The notes beneath the pieces are model-generated. The model was not told the DNA's origin and made no database searches. It was given only the letters and a program-made list of their open reading frames with translations. Shown here piece after piece: positions 12,301-20,021 of a stretch of DNA of 64,000 nucleotides. The DNA is from Diadophis punctatus similis (Eukaryota > Chordata > Lepidosauria > Squamata > Dipsadidae): the NCBI GenBank assembly GCA_023053685.1, contig JALIGW010000058.1:2166644-2230643 (forward strand), written 5' to 3'. Position 1 is the stretch's first letter; each line of letters starts with the position of its first letter. The translations under genes and the position numbers were made by a program.

Positions 12301-14207
12301 TGAAAAGGTCATTCGACCCCCAAAGGGGTCGCAACCCCCAGGTTGAGAACCACTGCCCTATATCATTCCAGAGAAATGGCTGTCCAGCCTCTTAAAAGCC
12401 TCCAGTGATGGAGCACCCACAACTTCTGGAGGCAAGTCCTTCCACTGATTAATTGTTTTCACTTTTAGGAATTGTCTCCTTATTTCTAGGTTGCTTCTCT
12501 CCTCGATTTAATTTCCACCTGTTGCTTCTTGTCCTGCCCTCAGGTGCTTTGGGGAATAGGCTGACTCCCTCTTCTTTGTGGCAGCCCCCACAAATATGGG
12601 AAGACTGCTATCATGTCTCCTATAGTCCTTCTTTTCACTAGACTAGACATACCCAATTCCTGAAACCATTCTTCATATGTTTTAGTCTCCACTCACGTAA
12701 ATTAGAATAAAAGAAAGCTGGAAGGGACCTTGGAGGTCTTCTAGTCCAACCCCCTGACTAGGCAGGAAACCCTACACCACTTCAGACAAATGGTTATCCA
12801 ACAACTTCTTAAAAACTTCCAGTGTTGGAGCACCCACAACTTCTGGAGGCAAGCTGTTCCACGGATTAATTGTTCTCACTGTTAGGAAATTTCTCCTTAG
12901 TTCTAAGTTGCTTCTCTCCTTGTTTAGTTTCCACCCATTGCTTCTTGTCCTACCCTCAGGTGCTTTGGAGAATAGGTTGACTCCCTCTTCTTAACCCAAA
13001 TGTTCCTCAAAGACCCTTCGTGCAAAACATCTCCAGGCGTTTGCCTTCTTGATGGCCACCTACCCGGTGATCTGGAGCAACCCAAGTAATCCTGGAAGCG
13101 GAATATCTGCAAGGGCAATCTTCTTCAGGTGGTTCTGGAGAAGCCCGTCCTTTAGCAGTTGTTGGCCCACAACTAGAAGACAATCAGTCCGTCCATGAGA
13201 ACACGTTTCTGATTCTCCATCCTTAAAGCAGGGCCTTCTCCTCACTTTCCACATGTAGTAGCAATAGCAATAGCACTTAGACTTATATACCGCTTCACAG
13301 TGCTTTACAGCCCTCTCTAAGCGGTTTACAGAGTTCAGCATATTGCCCCCAACAATCTGGGTCCCCATTTACCCACCTCAGAAGGATGGAAGGCTGAGTC
13401 AACCTTGAGCCTGGTGAGATTTGAACAGCTGAACTGCTGAACTAGCAATCAGCTGAAGGTTGCAGTGCTGCTTTTAACCACTGCACCACCTCGGCTCTTA
13501 AATACCCAGGGCAAAGATGAAATATCTTTGGGGTTGAAGGCCATATCGGCATAGCTTTACAAGACAGGGTAGTCCCCTGGGGAAGATACAATAGCTAGAA
13601 GATAAGGCAGAATGATCCACCGCCTTGGAGGGGAGATGAACGGATAGAAATGTAATAAATGAATAAATAAAATGAATCATAAATAAATTCCCTCTTTGAG
13701 GGAGATGGATGGTTTAGAAATACAGGTGGTCCTTGGCTTACAGCCATTCGTTTAGTGGCCGTTCAAAGATACAATGGCACTGGAAATGGTCTTAAGTCTG
13801 GAAAAATGGTCCCTTTTTCCTGTGCTGTTTGAACGGTCACTAAACGAACCATTGTAAGTTGAGAACGACCTGTATTTCTGCCATAGTCACTGCCATGGAA
13901 TGACTTAAACTTGCAGGGGTCTCCAACCTTGGCAACTTTAAGACTTATGGACTTCAACTCCCAGAGTTCCTCAGCCAGCAAAGCTGGCTGAGGAATTCTG
14001 GGAGTTGAAGTCCACAAGTCTTAAAGTTGCCAAGGTTGGAGACCCCTGATTTAAAGAATATGTCCCTTTGGAAGAAAATGGCTGAGAATCCAATTCCTCA
14101 CCTGATTCGTATTCGGCAAAACTGAACATGGAGATGATGCCTGCTTTCTTTCCTTCCGAAAAGTTGACCAGGGTCCCAAAAAGGACAAGGCCCAGAATCT
14201 TCCACAT
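214..14207 (-). CDS. Gene A: BPI-fold (BPI/LBP/PLUNC superfamily) secreted protein, partial, ten coding exons
   Basis: Spliced minus-strand gene. Coding exons in transcript order: 14207-14102, 13172-13064, 10426-10319, 7195-7043, 5756-5693, 4777-4714, 4112-4021, 3893-3714, 1596-1546, 360-214. All have AG acceptors and GT donors, and the phases join without a stop to give 358 codons. The product starts with a hydrophobic signal peptide (MWKILGLVLFGTLVNFSEG). Family members bind lipids or lipopolysaccharide with two barrel domains outside the cell. Cys145 (end of exon at 7.1 kb) and Cys182 (start of exon at 4.7 kb) lie 37 residues apart, close to the conserved disulfide pair of the BPI N-terminal barrel. 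Exon order and lengths match gene B wherever the two overlap. The family is usually 450-480 residues, so about 100 C-terminal residues lie left of the window. The exact member (BPIFB2, 3, 4, 6 or TENP-like) cannot be fixed by eye. Family call is confident; orthology is open. Confidence 0.85.
599..838 (-). mobile_element. Sauria-type tRNA-derived SINE
   Basis: The minus strand has a tRNA-like head (A box TAGCGCAGTGG, B box near GAATCTCAC) and the tail AGCGGTATATAAGTAAAG.GC, then TATTGC repeats. Not a tRNA gene. Confidence 0.7.
896..1440 (-). mobile_element. CR1 LINE 3' end
   Basis: Minus-strand frame over 963-1331 (RRTRGDMIAAFQYLRGFHKE, NQWNSLPPEVVNAPTLEVFK), the CR1 RT C terminus. Its plus-strand 3' UTR signature is GGACTTGGGAGGTCTTCTAG. 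A shorter CR1 piece lies at 546-598. Confidence 0.85.
1546..1596 (-). CDS. Gene A exon 10
   Basis: 51 bp, 17 codons (FSGADELRAAILALIPN), phase 0 at both ends, acceptor CTTCCTCAG, donor GTAAGT. Equivalent to the gene B exon EAVTTTTILEKFPE and to the family pattern L..LIPE. A polypyrimidine microsatellite of about 500 bp (minus strand) runs straight into its acceptor. Confidence 0.75.
1600..2103 (+). repeat. GGAA/GGGA polypurine microsatellite
   Basis: About 500 bp, almost only A and G on plus. Directly upstream (in transcript sense) of gene A exon 10. From 2104 to 2400 nothing is seen except a T-rich run at 2297-2335. Confidence 0.95.
2401..2750 (+). mobile_element. hAT MITE, CAG(G/A)GGTGGGTT family
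   Basis: 350 bp, ends CAGGGATGGGTTC and GACCCACCTCTG, perfect duplication ATGAAAAC (2393-2400, 2751-2758). In gene A intron 10. Confidence 0.9.
3030..3695 (-). mobile_element. Gypsy-type solo LTR 1, in gene A intron
   Basis: 666 bp with perfect 5-bp duplications AGATC (3025-3029 and 3696-3700). In sense it starts TGTTGTGGCCCGCCAGC and carries AATAAA near its end. An open frame runs from its first bases to about 3413. No internal region remains. It shares its start and ORF style with the LTRs at 37544 and 59701. It lies 18 bp from the donor of gene A exon 9, in the same orientation as the gene. Confidence 0.75.
3714..3893 (-). CDS. Gene A exon 9
   Basis: 180 bp, 60 codons, phase 0 at both ends; acceptor CTTCCTAG, donor GTAAGG. 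Encodes VDFDIKGQSLLSIPDSAPDI... and then ...CVHAAVINIFLSVVL..., the opening of the C-terminal barrel. It corresponds to the gene B exon at 60663-60830. A solo LTR begins only 18 bp into the following intron. Confidence 0.75.
4021..4112 (-). CDS. Gene A exon 8
   Basis: 92 bp, acceptor TTCTCCACAG, donor GTAAGT, phase 1 in and 0 out. Encodes ...FGSLRCQMANLPDINNSLIW..., the central sheet strand (family pattern ..(I/L)RY.L...P.I....I.L). It aligns with the gene B exon at 61279-61361, with the same phases. Confidence 0.8.
4200..4400 (+). repeat. Two HHR-bearing units in gene A intron 7
   Basis: CTGAGGATGTTACC...GAAATGTC at 4235-4268 and a broken one near 4357. CR1 fragments duplicated in tandem follow at 4428-4590. 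Confidence 0.7.
4714..4777 (-). CDS. Gene A exon 7, with second conserved cysteine
   Basis: 64 bp, acceptor TCACCCTGCAG, donor GTAAGC, phase 0 in and 1 out. Encodes FCKILSVVVDGVRDKFLDTM. The leading C (residue 182) fits the second cysteine of the BPI disulfide, followed by the amphipathic helix and the domain linker. Confidence 0.8.
4941..5270 (+). mobile_element. hAT MITE, CAGGGGTGTCAAACTC family
   Basis: 330 bp, ends CAGGGGTGTCAAACTC and GTGTTTGACACCCCTG, perfect duplication ATCAACAT. Contains short GGGTGGGCGTGGCC tandem units. In gene A intron 6. Confidence 0.92.
5693..5756 (-). CDS. Gene A exon 6
   Basis: 64 bp, acceptor TTTTGCAG, donor GTAAGG; ends in phase 0. Encodes 21 residues (NLTPTALTIIKNSIIANINL...), part of the long helix that crosses the N-terminal barrel. 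A 64-bp exon here is the size seen in BPI-family genes. Confidence 0.75.
5881..6806 (+). mobile_element. Truncated Ty1/copia element of a second lineage (5' LTR, PBS, start of gag)
   Basis: The LTR runs from TGTTAGAACC (5881) to CCTTAACA (6557) and itself holds a LINE 3' end (about 6100-6245). It is followed at once by TTGGTTATGGGCCCAGTG, a site complementary to the anticodon region of initiator tRNA-Met, the type used by Drosophila copia. An ATG at 6681 opens a gag frame (...TRLDGTNYATWSAKCSLLL...), the LDG.NY..W motif of copia gag. The frame stops matching near 6806, where the host repeat that also lies left of 5881 resumes. No 3' LTR remains. Confidence 0.8.
6681..6806 (+). pseudogene. Copia gag N-terminal fragment
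   Basis: About 42 codons: MAQAKSTYLSMITRLDGTNY, then ATWSAKCSLLLRNEGLWSLI. The pattern LDG.NY..W......L....LW is the hallmark of copia gag. After NPP the frame enters an unrelated repeat unit, so the gene is cut off. Downstream gag, pol and 3' LTR are absent. Confidence 0.75.
7043..7195 (-). CDS. Gene A exon 5, with first conserved cysteine
   Basis: 153 bp, acceptor TTCCTAG, donor GTGAGT, phase 2 in and out. Encodes the strands IKISVELRSSAKFEIV and RVIFQECNILFGDITI. The EC......GDI pattern is typical of this superfamily, and the cysteine (residue 145) is the first half of the expected disulfide. Confidence 0.85.
7315..8035 (+). mobile_element. CR1-superfamily LINE 3' part
   Basis: Encodes RVVNLILRSSFSGNITLLTR, then INTIERVQKYSTRRVL.SSAR, a typical RT C-terminal region, with frameshifts. 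A 50-bp piece of an L2-like 3' end (TGGGAGTTGGGCGGCAT...) sits at about 7525-7572 with an ATAC duplication. In gene A intron 4. Confidence 0.75.
8068..8205 (-). mobile_element. Penelope-like repeat fragment
   Basis: Carries the motif at 8166-8199 with a decayed core (AAAACATT). Confidence 0.55.
8650..9224. other. AT-rich stretch without recognisable feature
   Basis: Low complexity, no frame, no clear repeat; starts after a (TA)n at 8627-8650. Confidence 0.6.
9225..9770 (-). mobile_element. Cluster of three CR1 3'-end fragments
   Basis: Starts near 9225, 9314 and 9497, each with the ACCTTGGAGGTCTTCTAGTCC-type signature and TTCTGGAGGCAAGC. Frames are broken. Confidence 0.7.
9846..10234. mobile_element. 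Mariner-like MITE (CCGTATTTTTC...ATAAGACGCACC type)
   Basis: Inverted ends CCGTATTTTTCAGAGTATAA and the reverse at the right, with TA on both sides (9844-9845, 10235-10236), as for Tc1/mariner elements. No transposase. Followed 85 bp later by gene A exon 4. Confidence 0.75.
10319..10426 (-). CDS. Gene A exon 4
   Basis: 108 bp, acceptor CTCTTCAG, donor GTGAGT, phase 2 in and out. Encodes LNIADVALTAHKLNYVPGLR..., the strand pair with the family pattern (I/L).I.(D/N)V.L...L.Y.PG.G. This is one of the clearest BPI-fold signatures in the gene. Confidence 0.8.
10827..11460 (+). mobile_element. hAT MITE of the CAGTGGTGGGTTCC family, nested in the SPIN-like element
   Basis: 634 bp. Ends CAGTGGTGGGTTCC and GGAACCCGCCCCTG. 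Perfect 8-bp duplication GTTCTCAA on both sides (10819-10826, 11461-11468). Confidence 0.85.
11566..12258 (+). mobile_element. CR1-superfamily LINE 3' part, nested in the SPIN-like element
   Basis: Same family as at 7315, with a frame open over about 180 codons (LILRSFFSGNITLLTRAYKT to TVDLTRFLRG), then 3' UTR and an (AAAT)n tail. The host hAT sequence resumes at AAAGAACCCAAATGGCGG. Confidence 0.75.
13064..13172 (-). CDS. Gene A exon 3
   Basis: 109 bp. The acceptor (TCTTCTAG) joins exon 2 in phase to make Val, then VGQQLLKDGLLQNHLKK. Ends ITG before donor GTAGGT, phase 2. It matches the helix after the N-terminal strand in BPI-fold proteins (family pattern ...L...L......P......). The region between here and exon 2 holds a Sauria-type SINE and two MITEs. 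Confidence 0.75.
13256..13498 (-). mobile_element. Sauria-type SINE
   Basis: Full length on minus: AGCCGAGGTGGTGCAGTGG head to AAGTCTAAGTGCTATTGC tail. Confidence 0.75.
13723..13872. mobile_element. Mariner-like MITE (CAGGTGGTCCTTG...CTTAC type)
   Basis: About 150 bp with inverted ends CAGGTGGTCCTTGGCTTAC and GTAAGTTGAGAACGACCTG, TA at both sides. Confidence 0.7.
13914..14048. mobile_element. Palindromic MITE (CAGGGGTCTCCAACC type), full
   Basis: 135 bp that folds on itself almost perfectly: CAGGGGTCTCCAACCTTGGC...AATTCCTCAGCCAGC / GCTGGCTGAGGAATT...GGAGACCCCTG. The 8-bp duplication is unclear here. It is 54 bp from gene A exon 2. Confidence 0.8.
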
Positions 14208-14223
14208 GGTCCCGTAGTCACAC
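14102..14223 (-). CDS. Gene A exon 2: start codon and signal peptide
   Basis: Acceptor ...CCACGACAG at the 14223 end; ATG at 14207-14205; donor CAG, then GTGAGG. Encodes 35 residues plus one base (phase 1). Residues 1-19 form a signal peptide: short basic start, hydrophobic LGLVLFGTLV core, then SEG. The mature start KKAGIISMF resembles the short strand opening BPI-fold proteins. An upstream ATG at about 14267 would be used only if the AG at about 14272 were the acceptor. Confidence 0.75.
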
Positions 14224-14298
14224 CTGTCGTGGAAAACAAGAATCACTCCTCCAAACACCATTTTTCTACAGTCCATATGCAGAAATGAGGATCCAATT

Positions 14299-14430
14299 CA
14301 GCGGTGGGTTGATCCCGGTTCGACCCGGTTTGGTGAACTGCTAGCAACGGCGGTGAGAGGCTCTGCCCACCCACCCGGGACGCTTCTGCACATGCGAACC
14401 GGTAGCGACGGGATTTACAACCCACTACTG
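14299..14430 (+). mobile_element. Short hAT MITE, same family
   Basis: 132 bp, ends CAGCGGTGGGTT and AACCCACTACTG, flanked by ATCCAATT and ATCCTTTT (six of eight match). Lies between the promoter and first coding exon of gene A. Confidence 0.7.
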
Positions 14431-14529
14431 ATCCTTTTTGGTAGGAAGTGGTAGGGTTGGTTGCCAGACCCCTACAAGGCTACCTCAGTTGAAAGAACGA
14501 GTCTGTGGTGGGAATATTTGTTGCCCAGG

Positions 14530-15145
14530 GTTGAACCGTGAGGTTCGGGGTGCTCTCTGAGCTTGGTGGCTTTCTGGAAATGTTTTTTATGACCCAACTA
14601 GTGTCACTGAAAGGAAGAACCACTTGTGTATAAACAGAGAGCAAACTTCACACTCCCTTCTAGCATTGATGATGTTCCCTAGTTGGGTAATGAAACGTCT
14701 GCAAGAAAACAAGAGAGCACTAAAGACTCAACAGACCTCCTCCTCCTTCTCCTCCCTCCTGCTCCATCTCCACCTCTTCCTCCTCTCCAGAAACCCCACT
14801 CCCTCATAGCATGATGTTTCCTAGTTGGGTCATGAAATGTCTGCAAGAAAACCACCAAGTTCAAAGAGCACCAAGGAACCCACAGTTCTTCTCCTCCTCC
14901 TCCTTTTCCTCCCCTCCTCCTCCTCCTCCTCCTCCTCCTCCTCCTCTCTGCAAACCACACTCCCTCATAGCACCAATGATGTTCCCTAATTGGGTCATGA
15001 AACATCTGCAAGAAGACAACCAAAGTCTGAGAGTGCCAAGGACTTAACAGTCCTCCTCCTCTTCCTCCGCCTTTTCTCTGCCAACTCCACTGGCACTGAT
15101 AATGGACCCAAATTGACTGATGCAACATCTGCAAGAAATCAACCA
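14530..15145 (+). repeat. HHR-bearing units, mostly plus strand
   Basis: Units near 14667, 14805, 14972 and 15100, with an inverted half unit at 14540-14600. Cores are damaged (TTGATGA, CCAATGA), though GAAACGTC is intact in the first. Confidence 0.75.
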
Positions 15146-15254
15146 AGTCCAGAAAGCACAAAGCACACACGCCCCCAATTAAAACCTCAGAACAGTCCTG
15201 CATACTCACCCATTGAGGATTTGGATGGTAATATTTGCAAACAAAATACAAAAT

Positions 15255-15860
15255 AGGAGGAGGAGGAGGAGGAGGAGGAGGAGGAGGAGGAGGAGGAGGA
15301 GGAGGAGGAGGAGGAGGAGGAGGAGGAGGAGGGGAAGGAGAAGGAGAGGGAGAGGGAGAGGGAGAAGGAGAAGGAGAAGGAGAAGGAGAAGGAGAAGGAG
15401 AAGGAGAAGGAGAAGGAGAAGGAGAAGGAGGGGAAGGGGAAGGGGAAGGAGAGAGGGGAAACATGAAGAAGAGGAGAAGGAGAAGGAGAGGAAGAGGGGA
15501 AAGAGGAGAAGGAGAGAGGGGAAAGGCGGAGAAGAGGAGAAGGAGGAAAGGCAGAGGAATAGAAGGAGAAGGGGAAGGAGAGAGGGGAAGGAGAGGGGAA
15601 AGTGAAGAAGAGGAGAAGGAGGAGAAAAGGAGGAGAAGGAGAAGAAGAGGAAGAGGAGAAGGAGGAGGAGGAGGAGGAGGAGGAAGAGGAGGAGGAGGAG
15701 GAGAGGGGAAAGGCAAAGAAGAGGAGGAGGAGGAAAGGCAGAGAAAGAGGAGGAGGAGGGGAAGGAGGAGGGGAAGAAGGAGAAGGAGAAAGAAAGAGAA
15801 GGAGAGAAGAGAAGGAGAAGAGGAAAAGGAAAAAGAAAAGGAAAAAGAGATAGCTGAAGG
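15255..15860 (+). repeat. GGA/GAAGGA polypurine microsatellite
   Basis: About 600 bp of purines on plus. Source of the spurious 345-, 239- and 218-codon frames. Confidence 0.95.
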
Positions 15861-15988
15861 AGGAGGGGACTTTCTTTCCTTGACTGCCTAGGAACTTAAT
15901 TCTCACACAACAGCATGCTGGCTTAGCTTTCCTGAAGTTAAGGAATGTACTAATTGGGCGAAAATCATTCCAGACCCTCAGTCTAGCC

Positions 15989-16334
15989 CAGGGGTCGGCA
16001 ACCTTAAACCTTCAAAGAGCCACAAAGGTCCTAACCGGAAGCCCCCCCCCCCGTTCAATTCTGAAACTGATCGGAAGTCCGGTTCCCCCACCATAGAGTC
16101 TCCTCCTAGTGTGGTGTCCTTTTTCCTCTATCCTAACTAAAAGCCCTATCAATTGTGGAGCCAACCGGGAAACCCGCCACTTGCCATAGAGGCTCCTCCT
16201 GGCACACCATGCTTCCCCCCCCACCCCAACTGGAAGCTCCTCTCAAAATTGTGGTGCTGACCAGTGACATGGAGCTGCAGCAGAGGGATGAAAGAGCCAC
16301 ATGTGGCTCCAGAGCCACGGGTTGCTGACCCCTG
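15989..16334 (+). mobile_element. hAT MITE, CAGGGGTCGGCAACC family
   Basis: 346 bp, ends CAGGGGTCGGCAACC and GGTTGCTGACCCCTG, perfect duplication GTCTAGCC. Ends about 60 bp from the inferred first exon of gene A. Confidence 0.92.
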
Positions 16335-16392
16335 GTCTAGCCCATCAGGATTTCAAAACCTACCAGAGGCGGGAAATTGTCCTGAGAAATAC

Positions 16393-16465
16393 CTGGAGCA
16401 CCTGTCCAATGACTGTGTTGATGGACCTTCAGAGCTGAGGGCTGCCTCCTTGTCCTTCTCCTGCT
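16393..16465 (-). other. Candidate non-coding first exon (5' UTR) of gene A
   Basis: Follows the TATA box and ends at a good donor (CCAG, then GTATTT). The splice partner would be the acceptor at 14224, after the pyrimidine-rich stretch before GTGTGACTACGGGACCATG. The start position is estimated from the TATA spacing. A second possible donor (CAG, then GTGCTC) lies a few bases earlier. Confidence 0.4.
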
Positions 16466-16490
16466 CTCTTAAGCAGCCTGGAGTTGGCCT

Positions 16491-16498
16491 CTTTATAT
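16491..16498 (-). promoter_or_regulatory. Candidate TATA box of gene A
   Basis: Minus strand reads ATATAAAG in non-repetitive DNA, about 2.3 kb upstream of the first coding exon of gene A. A start site would be expected about 30 bp further along, near 16465. No other core promoter was seen between gene A and gene B. This is inferred from position and motif only. Confidence 0.5.
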
Positions 16499-17114
16499 GC
16501 TGAACCTCTATCCAAGAATGAGGAAAACCTCTGCAAATGCCTGGTCCCCCGTGGGGTTTATGAACTATGGAGGGAGGCGGAGGGTTAAATCACTTCAGAA
16601 GATAACCAAGGAATGAACCTTTTATTGACTAACCATTTCTTCCCTCAACTCTTGAAGTCGACCCTAAAGATGGATATCCAAAAGTTTATCACCACTGTGA
16701 ACTTTGGTTTTCTAGACAATCCCATCCTGCCAGCTTTACCTGTGCTTCAACAGGTTGGATCTCGGAATAACAGAGTTGGAAGTGATCTTGGAGGTCTTCT
16801 AATCCATCTCACCTGATAATGCCTGCCTTACTTACAGCATGTTTGGACCCAGTAACATATATGGAGTCCTTGGGGCCCTCTGAGCTTGGTTGTCTTCTTG
16901 CAGACCTTTCGTGACCCAGCTAGATTCTACCCATCCTTCTAGAACTGATGATGTTCCTCAGTTGAACCTCTGCAAGAAAACAATCAGGCGCAGAGAGTAC
17001 CAAGGACCTCACAGTTTTAGGGTTTCAAAATTCTTCCATGCTTCCCATGTTCTGGGCATTGGGAGTGGGGCTCCTCCTGTCTTTTTTCCTGTGTTCATTT
17101 GTTTCTCATGACCC

Positions 17115-17290
17115 CAATCTAGTCCAACCCACTGCTCAGGCAGGAGATCCTATACCATTTCAGACAAGTGGCTGTCCAATCTCTTCTTAAAAACCTCCAG
17201 TGATGAAGACCCACAACTTCTGGTGGCAAGCTGTTCCACTGATTAATTGTTCTCACTCTCAGGAAATTTTTTCTTAGTTCTAGATTGGTT
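17115..17290 (-). mobile_element. CR1 fragment
   Basis: AGTCCAACCCACTGCTCAGG, then TTCTGGTGGCAAGCTGTTCC. A shorter piece lies at about 16765-16810. Confidence 0.7.
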
Positions 17291-17441
17291 CCATTCAATT
17301 CCTTTCCATCTCCAATTGTCTGTAAGTCATGGTAGGCCCAGAAGTGACGACCATTGGGGGTTCTGGTTCTACATCAAATGCAGGGGTTTGATCATGCAGA
17401 AGAAACTACAGATAATTCTCGACTTACAATTACAAGGGGAA

Positions 17442-17758
17442 CAGGGGTGGGTTCTAACTTACCTCGCTACCGGTTCGCTTCCTCCCACGCCACGTGGGCG
17501 CGCCTCATTGCACAGTGCCGAAAAATCAGAATATTTTTTTTAAAGCCAAAAGCAATGGTGACCGCATGCACAGTGCTGGAAACTCTGCTTCTGCGGATGC
17601 TCAGAAGAAAAAAAATGAAAATTTTTTTTTTAAAAAAAATATGACAGCGCCCACGGACCGGCACCGACCACACCGGATCCGTGATGTCATTGTGATGTCA
17701 CCAGCGGGTTGCTACCGGTTCGGGCGAACCGGTCCAAACCAGGAGGAACCCACCCCTG
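17442..17758 (+). mobile_element. hAT MITE, same family
   Basis: 317 bp, ends CAGGGGTGGGTTC and GAACCCACCCCTG, perfect duplication AAGGGGAA. Inserted in a MITE whose left end starts at about 17403 (TACAGATAATTCTCGACTTAC). Confidence 0.9.
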
Positions 17759-17789
17759 AAGGGGAACCAGCTAAATAGGAGCCAGCAGT

Positions 17790-18405
17790 CTGCGGCAGCA
17801 GCCAAAAAAGCCACTGTAATCCTAAATTGCATCAACAGAGGGATACAATCAAGATCAAGGGAGATACTACTAGCACTCTGTAAAGCCTTAGTAAGACCAC
17901 ACCTAGAGTACTGCATCCAGTTTTGGTCATCACACTATAGAAAAGATGTTGAGACTCTAGAAAGAGAGCAGAGAAGAGCAACCAGGATGATGAGGGGACA
18001 GGAGGCTAAAACATACGATGAACGGTTGCAGGAACTGTGCATGGCTAGTCTAGTGAAGAGAACGACCAGGGAAGACATGATAGCAGTCTTCCAATATTTG
18101 ATGGGCTGCCACAGAGAAGAGGGGGTCAAGCTATTTTTGAAAGCACCTGAAGGCCAGACAAGAAATAATGGATGGAAACTGAACAAGGAGAGATTCAACC
18201 TGGAAAAGGAGAAATTTTCTGACAGTGAGAGTGATCAACCAGTGGAACAGAAGTTGCCTTCGGAGGTTGTGGGAGCTTCATCACTGGAGGCTTTCAAGAA
18301 GAGACTGGACTGCCATCTGTCAGAAATGGTGTAGGGTCTCCTGTTTGGGTGGGGGGTTGGACTAGATGACCTACATGGTCCCTTCCAACTCTGTTAATCT
18401 AAACC
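17790..18405 (+). mobile_element. CR1 LINE 3' end, sense
   Basis: Plus-strand frame (LQELCMASLVKRTTREDMIA) continuing to the CR1 3' UTR ...GACCTACATGGTCCCTTCC. Nothing recognisable in 18406-18589. Confidence 0.8.
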
Positions 18406-18589
18406 AGAATTTCCATTGTTAAACTAATTGTTAATCTGAATTGTGCCCAATGTTATGACCTTTTTGGCTACTGTTGTTAAATGAATCATGTGCCCATTAA
18501 GCAAATCCAGATTCCTCCATGGACTTCAGTGATCAGAAGTGGTTGGGAAGGTCGCAAATGTGATTCTGGGATGCTGCAACCATTATTTG

Positions 18590-19405
18590 TTTGTTTGTTT
18601 TTATTTGTCACGCATATATGATTAAAGCAAAGTATAAACAGTAAAATTATGATTGTACAGTATATATATATATAATAGTACAAGCATGAATAAGAGTAAA
18701 AGAGGTATGAATATATAGGTACATTAGGACAGGAACGGTAGGCACGATTGTGCGCTTATGCACGCCCCTTACCGACCTCTTAGGAATGGGGTGAGGTTGA
18801 TGGTAGATAATCTGAGGTTGAAGTTTTTGGGGTTTGGGGAAGAAACTACTGAGTCAGGTAAAGTGTTCCAGGCGTTGACAACTCTGTTGTTGAAGTCAAA
18901 TTTTTTGCAATCAAGTTTGGAGCGGTTTACATTAAGTTTGTATCTGTTGTGATCTCGTGTATTATTGCGGTTGAAGCTGAAGTAGTCGTTAACAGGTAGG
19001 ACGTTGTGGCGGATAATTTTGTGAGCTACACTTAGGTCAGATTGAAGGCGGCGGAGTTCTAAATTTTCAAGTCCCAAAATTTCAAGTCTGGTTTCATAAG
19101 GAATTCTGTTGTGAACAGAGGAATGTAATACTCTTCTTGTGAAGTATCTCTGGACATTCTCAATTGTGTTAATGTCTGATATGTAGTGTGGGTTCCAGAC
19201 TGATGAGCTGTATTCAAGAATCGCTCCAGCAAATGTTTTGTATGCTCTGGTTAAGAGTACAATGTTACCAGAGAAGAAGCTGTGCAAGATTAGGTTAAGC
19301 ACTCCTAATGCCTTCTTAGCTATGTTGTTGCAGTGAGCTCTGGCACTTAGATCGTTTGAGATGAGTACTCCAAGGTCCTTTACCGAGTGAGGATCATAAA
19401 TACAT
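18590..19405 (-). mobile_element. CR1-superfamily LINE 3' part
   Basis: Minus-strand frame of 177 codons at 18769-19302 (LNLILHSFFSGNIVLLTRAY, SDINTIENVQRYFTRRVLHS). The least damaged copy of this family in the window. Confidence 0.8.
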
Positions 19406-20020
19406 TATGATTATATTATTATAAATACATCTAAATTCAGAAGAGAGGCAGGAACTCTTGCCTAGGCCCCAAAACGTGAGGAAGAGGTCCATGGAAGGAT
19501 GGCTTCCATTCTGCTGCTTTCAGACCCCGTAGGCTGCAGCTTCACCAAACAGGATTGTCCTATCACCTTCATCCAACGAGTCTCCAACAGAGTCAATATC
19601 TCATTCAATCTTCTTCTCCCAAGCAAGAACAGATAGATCTCAACCTCCAGCGTGGCAGGAATCTGGTCCGGTCTGTTTGGAAAAGGTCTTACTCAATAAC
19701 AGGTCCAGGAGTGCAGGGCACTGAGTTAGGGTTCCTTGGTGACATTCACAAAAGCTCAGTGCCGGTATTCAGCCGGCAGTTGCGAATTTTGCGGAACGCT
19801 AACAATGCAAGCATGAACGTTAAATTCTTGCATTCATTGGTTCAACTTCTTGGTGCTCGTAAAAGGGCTTCCTGCTTCTTCATTCTCTTAAACTGGTTTC
19901 ATAACTAGGCGGGGCGGTTCATCGAAACGTGTAATTGACGGAAGTGTAGATAAGGAATATCTCTTCACTTGGAAATAATTTAAATCTCTAGGCTAAGTTT
20001 TTAGATTTAGATTTATTATT
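19406..20020. other. Non-repetitive stretch, nothing identified
   Basis: A 117-codon open frame (19555-19908) has no recognised similarity or splice context. Confidence 0.5.
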
Positions 20021-20021
20021 A

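Larger units (their letters stand above)
10814..12355 (+). mobile_element. SPIN-like hAT element carrying two nested insertions
   Basis: Ends CAGTGGTTCTCAACCTTCCT and ...CAGGTTGAGAACCACTG are inverted copies. The left end continues AATGCCGCGACCC, which I recognise as the SPIN (SPACE INVADERS) type. Flanks are ACCCTATA and CCCTATA, the 8-bp hAT duplication with one base lost. It sits in a CR1 fragment that continues at 12356, and is itself split by an hAT MITE (10827-11460) and a LINE (about 11566-12258). No transposase remains. Confidence 0.75.
10738..12995 (-). mobile_element. Two CR1 3' ends, the first split by the SPIN-like element
   Basis: 10738-10813 continues at 12356-12700; a second copy follows at 12713-12995. 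Host of the four-level nest described in the findings. Confidence 0.75.

Noticed and set aside
13480..13498. tRNA gene
   Set aside because: A and B boxes occur, but the cloverleaf is degraded and fused to a SINE body; the same holds at 599, 25140, 37080, 42720, 43070, 48560 and 51390.
14679..15906. Long minus- and plus-strand frames (130-345 codons) rich in Pro/Ser or Arg/Gly/Glu
   Set aside because: They are translations of a GGA/GAAGGA microsatellite. All frames stay open because the repeat has no stop codon.
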